Assembly (NCBI GenBank): GCA_963754235.1 | Contig: CAVWFK010000008.1 | Coordinates: 1 to 64,000, forward strand | Length of the DNA stretch: 64,000 nt | Direction: 5' to 3' | Source: DATAYA01 sp963754235 | GTDB taxonomy: Bacteria; Pseudomonadota; Alphaproteobacteria; Acetobacterales; Acetobacteraceae | Part shown: positions 43,036-50,841 of the stretch, piece after piece | Numbering within the stretch: position 1 is the first letter of the stretch | Layout: each line of letters begins with the position of its first letter | The notes under the pieces: model-generated | Databases searched by the model: none | Told to the model about the DNA's origin: nothing | What the model saw: the letters and a program-made list of their open reading frames with translations, nothing else | Made by a program: the position numbers and the translations under genes

Positions 43036-43075
43036 ACCGCGCAAACGCGGTGTTGTCAGTGCGAAAGGGAGGGTC

Positions 43076-43618
43076 ATGCCGGCCACGCCGGAGTTCCGCC
43101 AGCAGCTTGTTGCCATGCTGCCACGGCTCGCCCGGTTCGCGCTCGCGCTCACCCGCTCGCGCCTCGAAGCGGCGGATCTGACGCAGGCAACCTGCGAGCG
43201 CGCGCTCAGCCGCCACGCGCAATGGCAGTCGGGCGGCCGCTTCGACGGCTGGCTGTTTCGCATCATGCAGTCGATCTGGTTCAACGAATTGCGGGCGCGG
43301 CGAGTGCGCGACACATATCAGCGCGGGGCGGCCGCGAGTGCCGAAGAGGGCACCGATGCCGACCAGCGGGCCATGCACGCGCGGCTGCTGCTGGAGAAGG
43401 TGGCGAACGCGGCGCTCGAATTGCCCGAGGAGCAGCGCGGCGTGCTGTTCCTCGTCTGCGTCGAGGGGCTGACCTATCGCGACGCGGCCGAGGTGCTCGG
43501 CATCCCGATCGGCACGGTGATGAGCCGCCTTGCCCGCGCCCGCCTCGGCCTGATGCGCGAGGTCGAGCAGCCCAGCACGGCGGCGGGTGCCAACGTCGTC
43601 CGGATGGAGGCACGATGA
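43076..43618 (+). CDS. ECF-type RNA polymerase sigma factor
   Basis: A 180-residue sigma70-family factor. Region 2: LEAADLTQATCERALSRHAQ and GRFDGWLFRIMQSIWFNELR. Region 4: LPEEQRGVLFLVCVEGLTYR followed by DAAEVLGIPIGTVMSRLARA, the -35 recognition helix. There is a GGGAGGGTC ribosome-binding site. The stop overlaps the start of the anti-sigma gene (ATGA), so the two are made in fixed ratio. Confidence 0.9.
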   Translation: MPATPEFRQQLVAMLPRLARFALALTRSRLEAADLTQATCERALSRHAQWQSGGRFDGWLFRIMQSIWFNELRARRVRDTYQRGAAASAEEGTDADQRAMHARLLLEKVANAALELPEEQRGVLFLVCVEGLTYRDAAEVLGIPIGTVMSRLARARLGLMREVEQPSTAAGANVVRMEAR

Positions 43619-44391
43619 ACGAGCTGGACGACGCTACCCTCGTCGCCTTCGTCGATGGTGAGCTGGAGCCGACCGCCATGCGCGAGGTCGCGGCACAGGT
43701 CGCGCGCGATCCGGCGGCCGAGGAGAAGGTGCGCCGGCTGCGCGCCTCCGCAACCCTGGTCCGCGCCGCCTTTTCCGACCCGCGCTATCAGGTGGTGCCG
43801 GCGGCGCTGAGCGAGCGGCTGTCGCGGCCGGAACGAGGCCATCCGGGCCGGCGCCGGACGTTCGGGCTGGCGGCGGCTGCATCCATCGCCGCCCTGCTGG
43901 TCGGCATCTCCGGCGGCATGGCCCTTCACGAGGCCGCTGCGCCCCCGCCGCGTGCCGACAACGCCCTGCTCGCCGACATCGCCGAATATCATGTCATCTA
44001 TGCCAGGGAGGTCGGCGATTTCGGCGCGATGCCTGCGACGCATACTGCCGAGATCGAGGCCTATCTCCGCAAACTGCTGCACCGGCCGGTGCGCATCCCC
44101 GATCTCTCGCAGTTCGGATTGACGTTCCAGGCCGCGCGGATGCTGGTCGCCGATGATCGGCCGGTGGCCCAGCTTCTCTATAGCCGCGCGGGACAGACGA
44201 GCAGGCCGCTCGGCCTCTGCATCACCGCCGGAATGCCGGAGCGGGCATCGCTGCGCGTGACGCGCCGCGACGGCGTGACCCTCGCCCGGTGGGGCGAGCG
44301 GGGCTTCACGTACGTGCTGGTCGGCTGGGACGGGCCGGAAGTCCTGACCCGGCTTGCCGACCACCTGCGCCCGCATCCCGCGGCGCTCTGA
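43615..44391 (+). CDS. transmembrane anti-sigma factor
   Basis: A 258-residue protein. The N-terminal sigma-binding region is LDDATLVAFVDGELEPTAMR with DP-rich helices; no zinc HxxxCxxC motif is present. One membrane helix follows (FGLAAAASIAALLVGISGGM), then a periplasmic sensor domain of about 150 residues with AEYHVIYAREVGDFGA and FGLTFQAARMLVADDRPVAQ, as in anti-sigma factors of the RskA/ChrR-unrelated membrane class. The signal sensed is unknown; cupredoxin and PEP-CTERM genes lie downstream. Confidence 0.8.
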   Translation: MNELDDATLVAFVDGELEPTAMREVAAQVARDPAAEEKVRRLRASATLVRAAFSDPRYQVVPAALSERLSRPERGHPGRRRTFGLAAAASIAALLVGISGGMALHEAAAPPPRADNALLADIAEYHVIYAREVGDFGAMPATHTAEIEAYLRKLLHRPVRIPDLSQFGLTFQAARMLVADDRPVAQLLYSRAGQTSRPLGLCITAGMPERASLRVTRRDGVTLARWGERGFTYVLVGWDGPEVLTRLADHLRPHPAAL

Positions 44392-44395
44392 CGTC

Positions 44396-44477
44396 TCCAC
44401 CCTCGGCATGCCGATCAGCACCAGGCCGATCTCGCCGCGGTCATAGAAGTCGCGCAGGTCTTCCGGACCTGGCGTGC
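44396..44477 (-). mobile_element. TniB-like (AAA ATPase) transposition protein remnant
   Basis: The minus strand reads PEDLRDFYDRGEIGLVLIGM followed by PRVET, closely resembling the Walker B/sensor region of TniB-type transposition ATPases (LRD.YDR..GLVLIGMPG.E). Only about 27 codons survive between the anti-sigma gene and the TIGR03118 gene. It marks a former Tn552/Tn7-like insertion. Confidence 0.5.
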
Positions 44478-44623
44478 CGAGCCGGGACGTGCCGCGCTAT
44501 TCCGCGAGCCCGGAAGAGATTTCACCTCCAGCGGCGGGAATATCGGTCTGCCCCCCGTGTCCCTGTCCATGTGAGCGTCGCTCAGGTTGTCTCGAGGCAG
44601 GGGGTGCAACCAGGAGGTCGGTC

Positions 44624-45784
44624 GTGAAGTCAGTCAGATCCGGCATGCTCGCCGCGGCCACGTTCGCCCTCGCCGGTGTCGCCGGCTCGGCGGATGCAAG
44701 CCCGCTCTTTCAACAGACCAACATCGTCTCGGACGGCTTCGCGCCCGCGGCGCAGGTCGATCCCAACCTGATCAATCCCTGGGGGGTGTCGTTCTCCTCG
44801 ACCAGCCCGTTCTGGGTGTCGGACAACAACGCCGGCGTCGCAACGATCTATAATGCATCGGGGGCAACAGTGCTGCCGCCGGTCACCATCGCGACCCCGC
44901 CGGGGCAGACGCCCGGAACCGCCACGCCGACCGGGCAGGTGCATGCCCCGGGCAGCGGCTTTGACGTGTCGGCGAACGGCAGCACCGGTCCCGCGAACTT
45001 CATTTTTGCGACCGAGGACGGCACGATCTCCGGCCTCAGCTCCGCCGTCGATCCCTCTCGTTCGATCCTTGCGGTGAACAATTCCCAAGGTGGCAATGGC
45101 GCCGTGTACAAGGGGCTTGCCATAGCCACCAGCAATGGCAACACGCTGCTCTATGCCGCGAACTTCCGCAGCGGCCAGATCGAGGTGTACGACCAGAACT
45201 TCCAGCTCGTGAAGACCTTTACCGATGCCACGCTGCCCGCGCGCTACGCCCCGTTCAACGTGCAGGTGCTAAACGGCAAGCTGTTCGTCACGTTCGCGGT
45301 GCAGAATGGCGCCAAGCACGACGACGTGGCCGGCGCCGGGCACGGTTTTGTTGACGAGTTCAACCTCGATGGCAGCGGCATGACGCGCATCGCCTCGCAC
45401 GGCGTGCTCAATTCGCCGTGGGGTCTCGACATCGCGCCTGCGAGCTTCGGCAGCCTCGCCGGCGACCTGTTGGTCGGCAATTTCGGCGATGGGACGATCG
45501 GGGCGTTCAATTTGGCGACCGACGCGTTCCAGGGCGATTTGCGCGACGCCAACCAGCAGGTCATCCGGATCGGCGACCTGTGGAGCATTCTCAACGGAAA
45601 CGGCGGCGCGGCGGGTGATCCGAACACTTTGTTCTTCACCGCGGGCGTGCTGAACGAAGCGCACGGCCTGTTCGGCAGCCTTATGCCGGCGGAGATCGCG
45701 GTGCCGGAGCCGGGATCGTTCGCGATGCTGGCAGCCGGGCTCGCCGGCCTCGGCTGGCTTCGCCGGCGCACGCGCGGCACCTGA
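44624..45784 (+). CDS. TIGR03118 family PEP-CTERM protein
   Basis: A 386-residue exported beta-propeller-like protein. The signal peptide is MLAAATFALAGVAGSADA; the body has NLINPWGVSFSSTSPFWVSD, NFIFATEDGTISG and GHGFVDEFNLDGSGMTRIAS, all typical of the TIGR03118 family. The C-terminus VPEPGSFAMLAAGLAGLGWL with RRR is a PEP-CTERM anchor. GTG 44624 lies behind a strong AGGAGGT. It may be a target of the adjacent ECF sigma factor, but no promoter is provable by eye. Confidence 0.85.
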   Translation: MKSVRSGMLAAATFALAGVAGSADASPLFQQTNIVSDGFAPAAQVDPNLINPWGVSFSSTSPFWVSDNNAGVATIYNASGATVLPPVTIATPPGQTPGTATPTGQVHAPGSGFDVSANGSTGPANFIFATEDGTISGLSSAVDPSRSILAVNNSQGGNGAVYKGLAIATSNGNTLLYAANFRSGQIEVYDQNFQLVKTFTDATLPARYAPFNVQVLNGKLFVTFAVQNGAKHDDVAGAGHGFVDEFNLDGSGMTRIASHGVLNSPWGLDIAPASFGSLAGDLLVGNFGDGTIGAFNLATDAFQGDLRDANQQVIRIGDLWSILNGNGGAAGDPNTLFFTAGVLNEAHGLFGSLMPAEIAVPEPGSFAMLAAGLAGLGWLRRRTRGT

Positions 45785-45892
45785 GCGGCCACGCCTGACC
45801 GAGCGGCTTGCTGCCGGGCCGGCCGAGGGGCGCGACGTTGCCCGTCCTCATCTGGCGGTCGTCACAGATTGCCCGCAACTCAGGAGACACCA

Positions 45893-46381
45893 ATGTCGGC
45901 ACGAGCGGTCAGCGCATTCTGGCTTGCCTTGACGCTGGGGACGTTCACCGGACCTGCCCTGGCCGGTAGCCCGATCTCGCCGGGCGCAGAAGACGTACCG
46001 AGCACCGCCAGCACGGTGCACGTCATCCTTGGCGATCCAACCTCGACTCCCCCGCTGACACCAATGAAGGTGATCGCGAAACCCAATCCGGTTGTCAGCG
46101 GACAGGTGACATTCATCGTCACAAATACCTCCAAGACGCTGCAGCACGAACTTCTGGTGGTCAGAGTGCCCGGCGATCAGGAACGACTGCCGTATAACGA
46201 GATCAGCAGGAAAGTCGTCGAAAGCCAGATCGACAAGATCGGCAATTCAGGCGACCTCCGGGCCAGCACATCGACGACCTTCACCGTGCGCCTGAAACCA
46301 GGCAAGTACCTGCTGATTTGCAACCAGCCGGGGCACTACCAGGCGGGCATGTGGGATTGGCTGACCGTCGGGTCGAGCTGA
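45893..46381 (+). CDS. periplasmic cupredoxin-domain protein
   Basis: A 162-residue exported protein. After the signal peptide (AFWLALTLGTFTGPALAG) comes a plastocyanin-like barrel with copper ligands His in KTLQHELLVV and Cys, His and Met in LLICNQPGHYQAGM. This is the type-1 copper arrangement. It could shuttle electrons in the periplasm. It lies in the same direction as the sigma/anti-sigma and TIGR03118 genes, with a 108-base gap. Confidence 0.85.
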   Translation: MSARAVSAFWLALTLGTFTGPALAGSPISPGAEDVPSTASTVHVILGDPTSTPPLTPMKVIAKPNPVVSGQVTFIVTNTSKTLQHELLVVRVPGDQERLPYNEISRKVVESQIDKIGNSGDLRASTSTTFTVRLKPGKYLLICNQPGHYQAGMWDWLTVGSS

Positions 46382-46410
46382 TAGCGCCGCAGCGTCGGGC
46401 CGCATGGCAT

Positions 46411-47154
46411 TCATCCGAGCAGCGGGCCGATCGTCTCGCGCAACAGCGCCAGATCTTGCGGCCGCGAGAGGCGATGATCGCCGTCCTTCACCAGCACCAG
46501 CCGCACATCCTCGCCCGTGATCCGCTCGGCGATCCGCAGCGCCATCTCCCACGGCACGTCGGCGTCGCCCTGGCCGTGCAGCAGCCGCACCGGGCAGTCG
46601 AGCGGGATCGGGCGGTCGAGCAGCAGATGGCGGCGGCCGTCCTCGATCAGCGCGCGGGTCAGCGGCATCGGCTCGCCATGGGTGCTCGGCACGAGCAACA
46701 CGCCGCGCTGCATCAGCGTCTCGCGATCCTCGAAGCGCATCGACTGCCAGATCAGTGCCTCGGTGAAGTCGGGCGCCGCCGCGATGCCGACGAAGGCCGC
46801 GGTGCGCTGCGGTCGCGCGAGGGCCGCCAGCAGCGCGATCCAGCCGCCCATCGAGGAGCCGACCAGGACCAACGGTCCCTCGCTCAGCCGGTCGATGGCG
46901 GCAAGCGCATCCTCGGTCCAGCGTCCGATCGTGCCGTCCTCGAACCGCCCGCCGCTCTGGCCATGGCCGGAATAGTCGAAGCGCAGGCAGGCGCGGCCGT
47001 GCGCCTCGCACAGCGCTGCGAGCGTGGCCGCCTTCTCGCCGGTCATGTCGCTGTGGAATCCGGGCAGGAACACCGCGGTCGGGCTGCCGCCGGCGATCCG
47101 CCGCCAGGCGACACCGGTCCCGTCGCCGCGATCGAGCGTGCCGCTCTCTTCCAT
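46411..47154 (-). CDS. alpha/beta hydrolase
   Basis: A 247-residue serine hydrolase. Nucleophile elbow VGSSMGGWIA, oxyanion region FLPGFHSDMTGEKA, Asp in HGQGDADVPWEMA and His in DGDHRLSRPQDLALL complete the triad. It closely matches the YqiA/UPF0227-like palmitoyl-protein-thioesterase-type hydrolases found in alphaproteobacteria. Start ATG 47154 follows GGGAGGCGGC. The substrate is unknown. Divergent from the GT4 gene. Confidence 0.85.
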   Translation of the reverse strand: MEESGTLDRGDGTGVAWRRIAGGSPTAVFLPGFHSDMTGEKAATLAALCEAHGRACLRFDYSGHGQSGGRFEDGTIGRWTEDALAAIDRLSEGPLVLVGSSMGGWIALLAALARPQRTAAFVGIAAAPDFTEALIWQSMRFEDRETLMQRGVLLVPSTHGEPMPLTRALIEDGRRHLLLDRPIPLDCPVRLLHGQGDADVPWEMALRIAERITGEDVRLVLVKDGDHRLSRPQDLALLRETIGPLLG

Positions 47155-47202
47155 GCCGCCGCCTCCCTGGCCCGTGCCGTCTGGATGATATAGCGCGGTG
47201 CG

Positions 47203-48333
47203 ATGGAAATGACGGTGCTGCAAGTGCTGCCGGCGTTGCAGGCGGGCGGCGTGGAGCAGAGCACGATCGAGATCACCGCGGCGATCGTGGATGCCGGCGG
47301 GCGCGCGCTGGTGACGAGCGCGGGCGGACGGCTGGTCGGCGCGGTCGAGCGCGCCGGCGGGCGGCATATCACCCTGCCGCTCGACACCAAGAACCCGTGG
47401 CGCATCTGGCGCAACGCCGCGTCGCTGGCCGATCTGGTGCGGCGCGAGCAGGTCGCGATCATCCACGCCCGCTCGCGCGCGCCGGCCTGGTCGGCGCTGC
47501 TGGCGGCGCGGCGGACGGGGGCGCATTTCGTTACCACCGCGCACGGCGTCTATGCCGAGGATGCGCCCGGCAAGCGCCGCTACAATGCGGTGATGGCGAT
47601 GGGCGAGCGGGTGATCGCCAACAGCCGCCATGTCGGCGAGCGGCTCGCGGAGCGGCACGGCGTCGGGCCGGAGCGGCTCCGGGTGATCCCGCGCGGCGTC
47701 GATCCGGCCGTCTTCGACCCCGACGCGGTGGACAGCGAGCGCCGCGCCCGGCTCGCGAAGGCGTGGCGCCTGCCCGCGGGCGCGCCGGTCGTGCTGCTGC
47801 CGGCGCGGCTGACACGCTGGAAGGGGCAGATGCTGCTGATCGCGGCGCTGGCGCGGATGCAGGAGCGGCGCGCGGTCGCGGTGATGGTGGGCGATGCTCA
47901 GGGCCGGCGCCGATATGTCGCGGCGCTGGCGGCGCTGGCGCGGGCCCTCGGAGTTTCCGAGCGGCTGCGCCTCGCCGGGCATTGCGAGGACATGCCGGCG
48001 GCGCTGGCGCTGGCCGATGTGGTCGTGAACGCCTCGCTGCTGCCGGAGCCGTTCGGCCGCACGATCATCGAGGCGCAGGCGATGCGCCGGCCGGTGGTCG
48101 CGGCCGACCACGGGGGTGCTGCCGAAACGATTGCGGACGGGATCACCGGCTGGCGCGTGGCGCCGGGCGACGCGGCAGGGCTGGCCGGCGCCCTCGACGC
48201 GGCGCTGGCGCTGCCGGGCGCCGAGCGGGACGCGATCGGCGCCCGGGCACGCGAGGCTGTCTGCGCGCAGTACACGACAGCGGCGATGCAGGCGGCGACG
48301 ATCGCCGTCTATCGCGAGCTGCTCAGCGGGTGA
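47203..48333 (+). CDS. glycosyltransferase family 4 protein
   Basis: A 376-residue GT-B enzyme. N-terminal VLQVLPALQAGGVEQSTIEI is the GGVE acceptor loop; the C-terminal domain has VVLLPARLTRWKGQMLLIAA and EPFGRTIIEAQAMRRPVVAA with the donor-binding ExxxxxE. Similar enzymes act in lipopolysaccharide core or capsule synthesis. It stands alone between a divergent hydrolase and a convergent secreted-protein gene. Confidence 0.88.
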   Translation: MEMTVLQVLPALQAGGVEQSTIEITAAIVDAGGRALVTSAGGRLVGAVERAGGRHITLPLDTKNPWRIWRNAASLADLVRREQVAIIHARSRAPAWSALLAARRTGAHFVTTAHGVYAEDAPGKRRYNAVMAMGERVIANSRHVGERLAERHGVGPERLRVIPRGVDPAVFDPDAVDSERRARLAKAWRLPAGAPVVLLPARLTRWKGQMLLIAALARMQERRAVAVMVGDAQGRRRYVAALAALARALGVSERLRLAGHCEDMPAALALADVVVNASLLPEPFGRTIIEAQAMRRPVVAADHGGAAETIADGITGWRVAPGDAAGLAGALDAALALPGAERDAIGARAREAVCAQYTTAAMQAATIAVYRELLSG

Positions 48334-48380
48334 CGAGGTTTCCCAGATGCCGCACCGTTACCCCTCCGGAAAAAGCAAGG

Positions 48381-48422
48381 TTGGGGCGCTGCCCCAAGCC
48401 CCGTCAAGGGCACAGCCCTTGA
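48381..48422. repeat. nested hairpin repeat between convergent genes (copy C)
   Basis: Two perfect inverted repeats: 48381-48397 (arm TTGGGGC, loop GCT) and 48404-48422 (arm TCAAGGGC, loop ACA). They separate the convergent GT4 and secreted-protein genes, as copies A and B do for their neighbours. Confidence 0.65.
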
Positions 48423-48432
48423 AACCCAATCT

Positions 48433-48831
48433 TCAGGGCAGCTTCTGCTCGCGCCGCATCAGCAGATAGAGCGCCCACACGCCTTGCATGTACGGCTCGT
48501 CCGGGTGGGCGGCGCAGAACTTCGCCAGAAACGCCTTTTGGTCCTCCTGCGAGCGATTGGGCGGTACCAGGTCGGCAGCCGCGTTGCTCGCGACGTACTT
48601 GTCGTTGAGCCCGCTCATGAAGCCTTCCGCCCAGGCGAAGAAGCCGTCCGCCATCGCCGGGTTCTCGTGCTCCAGATGCGCGGCCTGCCCGCAGGTCGCG
48701 AGCCCCGGCCCGTCCGCCACCGGGTAGTTCGGCGCCGCCGCCGCGCGCCCCCCGGCCAGCAGCGCCGCCGCGACCACGGCCGCGGCCCTGAGCCGCCGTC
48801 GACACGCGCCGCTTGATCCGACGCCCCGCAT
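48433..48831 (-). CDS. small secreted protein (Rap1a/Tai-like)
   Basis: A 132-residue precursor. Signal peptide RRRLRAAAVVAAALLAGGRA ends near AAAAP. The mature part has ATCGQAAHLEHENPAMADG, then FFAWAEGFMSGLNDKYVASN, a W..GF..G.N pattern with two conserved Cys as in Rap1a-like domains. Start chosen at 48831 to open the signal peptide; earlier in-frame starts up to 48933 overlap zwf. Function unknown. Confidence 0.6.
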   Translation of the reverse strand: MRGVGSSGACRRRLRAAAVVAAALLAGGRAAAAPNYPVADGPGLATCGQAAHLEHENPAMADGFFAWAEGFMSGLNDKYVASNAAADLVPPNRSQEDQKAFLAKFCAAHPDEPYMQGVWALYLLMRREQKLP

Positions 48832-48904
48832 TGCGATCTGCTGGGCGGGAAGCGCGCCGCCCCGAAGCGTGCCCGCAGCCGCACAAACTACCGGGAGAGC
48901 CGAC

Positions 48905-50383
48905 ATGGTCGCCCGCATCATTCCCGTGCCCACCTTCGACTACATCGTGTTCGGCGCAACCGGCGACCTGACCCGCCGCAAGCTGCTCCCGGCACTCTAC
49001 TACCGCTTCCGCGACGGGCAGATACCGGAAGAGAGCCGCGTGTTCGGCGTGGCGCGCTCCGCCCTCCACGATGGCCGCTTCCGCGAGTTGGCGCAGTCGG
49101 CGCTGGCCGACCACGTGCCGGCGCGCGATCTCGACCCGCAGGTGGCGCGGCGGTTTGGCGAACGGCTGCACTACGCCCGGCTTGACGCGGCATCAGGCGA
49201 GGACTGGGGCGCGCTGAGCAGCGCCCTGGCCGAGGCCAAGGAGAGGGTGCGGGTGTTCTATCTCGCCACCTCGCCCGACCTCTATGGCCCGATCAGCCGC
49301 AACATCGCCCGTCACCGGCTGGTGACACCCTTGAGCCGGGTGGTGCTGGAGAAGCCGATCGGCCACGACCTCGCCTCAGCGCACGCAATCAACGATGCAG
49401 TCGGAGAAGTATTCTCCGAGCAGCAGACCTTCCGCATCGACCACTATTTGGGCAAGGAGACGGTGCAGAACCTGTTGGCACTGCGCTTCGCCAACGCAAT
49501 CTTCGAGCGGCTGTGGAACGCCGACGTGATCGACCACGTGCAGATCACCGTCGCCGAGACTGTGGGCGTGGAAGGGCGCGGCGGCTACTACGACCGCGCG
49601 GGTGCGCTGCGCGATATGGTGCAGAACCACATGTTGCAGCTCCTCTGCCTGCTGGCAATGGAGCCGCCCGGCTCGGTCGCGGCCGATGCGGTGCGCGACG
49701 AGAAGCTGAAGGTGCTGCGCGCGCTGCGCCCGTTCTCCGCCGCCGAGGTGCAGACGCAGACCGTGCGCGGCCAGTACGCGCAAGGTGCCATCGACGGCAA
49801 GCCGGTTCCCGGCTATCTGGCCGATCTCGGCGACAATGTGCCGAGCCAGACCGAGACCTTCGTGGCACTGAAGGTAGAGGTGGCGGCCTGGCGCTGGGCG
49901 CACGTGCCGTTCTATCTGCGCACCGGCAAGCGGCTGCCGCAGAAGGTCTCGGAGATCGTGGTGCAGTTCCGCCGCGTGCCGTTCTCGATCTTCCCGAGCG
50001 AGGGCGAGTTGGCACCCAACCGCCTGATCATCCGGCTGCAGCCCGAGGAGGGAATGCGGCTCGACATGATGACCAAGGAGCCTGGGCCGGGCGGTTTGCG
50101 GCTGCGCCAGACCGGGCTCGACATCAGCTTCGAGAAGGCGTTCGGCACCCGCTATCCGGACAGCTACGAGCGGCTGCTGATGGATACGGTGCGCGGCAAT
50201 GCGACGCTGTTCATGCGCCGCGACGAGGTGGAGGCGGCCTGGACCTGGGCCGAGCCGATCATCGAGGCCTGGGCCGCCCGCCCCGACCCGCCGCGCCACT
50301 ACCCATCGGGAAGCTGGGGGCCCACGGCCGCGATCGCGCTGATCGAGCGCGACGGGCGGACGTGGCACGAGGAGGCGGCGTAG
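48905..50383 (+). CDS. zwf: glucose-6-phosphate 1-dehydrogenase
   Basis: A 492-residue enzyme. Nucleotide fold FGATGDLTRRKLLPALYYRF, the active-site signature RIDHYLGKETVQNLLALRFA with catalytic His, and EKPIGHDLASA. It catalyses the first step of the oxidative pentose phosphate and Entner-Doudoroff pathways. ATG 48905 follows GGGAGAG. The usual neighbours pgl or edd are absent, and it is followed by degraded mobile DNA. Confidence 0.93.
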   Translation: MVARIIPVPTFDYIVFGATGDLTRRKLLPALYYRFRDGQIPEESRVFGVARSALHDGRFRELAQSALADHVPARDLDPQVARRFGERLHYARLDAASGEDWGALSSALAEAKERVRVFYLATSPDLYGPISRNIARHRLVTPLSRVVLEKPIGHDLASAHAINDAVGEVFSEQQTFRIDHYLGKETVQNLLALRFANAIFERLWNADVIDHVQITVAETVGVEGRGGYYDRAGALRDMVQNHMLQLLCLLAMEPPGSVAADAVRDEKLKVLRALRPFSAAEVQTQTVRGQYAQGAIDGKPVPGYLADLGDNVPSQTETFVALKVEVAAWRWAHVPFYLRTGKRLPQKVSEIVVQFRRVPFSIFPSEGELAPNRLIIRLQPEEGMRLDMMTKEPGPGGLRLRQTGLDISFEKAFGTRYPDSYERLLMDTVRGNATLFMRRDEVEAAWTWAEPIIEAWAARPDPPRHYPSGSWGPTAAIALIERDGRTWHEEAA

Positions 50384-50428
50384 TACCTCGGAATCATGGA
50401 CAGCCGTTGGAACTCGTGAGGATCGTCA

Positions 50429-50525
50429 TCGCGAGCCGGCCGCTTGGTCGGCGTGGCGATCCCGGCCCGCGGCACCGTGCGGCGGCCTTGGACTGCTTCG
50501 TCGGGTCGCTCCTCGCAGTGCCGGG
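50429..50525. repeat. degenerate TCATCGCGAG palindromic element
   Basis: GTCATCGCGAGCCGGCCGCT, then GGCGTGGCGATCCCGG, and a right part CTCCTCGCAGTG correspond to the intact element at 31271-31364. The arms are no longer perfect. It lies between zwf and the IS110 remnant. Confidence 0.55.
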
Positions 50526-50594
50526 TGGACGGCCCCCTGACGGCATCTATGTGCCAAGCTGGCGCTTTGACCTGCCAGAACGGAGACCGCCCGC

Positions 50595-50810
50595 ATGAGG
50601 ACCACCACAATCGGGCGCGATGGCGTCAAGTCGGTGGTTCAAGTGGATGTCGCTGCCACCAGCGGCAAGCTAATCCGCCAGGAGAAGCTGCGCGTTCTTC
50701 AAGGAGCAGCCACCGGCACTGATTGGCATCCAAGCCTGCGGCGGCGCATTACTGGGGACGCGAGCGCCCATCGGCGACGGTGCTGGGGAACGTGCTGCTG
50801 CCGGCATTGC
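50595..50810 (+). mobile_element. IS110-family transposase remnant
   Basis: ATG 50595 starts MRTTTIGRDGVKSVVQVDV and SGKLIRQEKLR, the N-terminus of IS110 DEDD transposases (TTIGLDIAKNVFQVHG), with the catalytic Asp position altered (GRDGVK). After a frame change it reads FFKEQPPALIGIQACGG and, after another, AHYWGRERP. Only the first quarter of the gene remains. Inactive. Confidence 0.65.
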
Positions 50811-50841
50811 GGGCCGGGTGATACGAAGGCGGCATAGCGCC

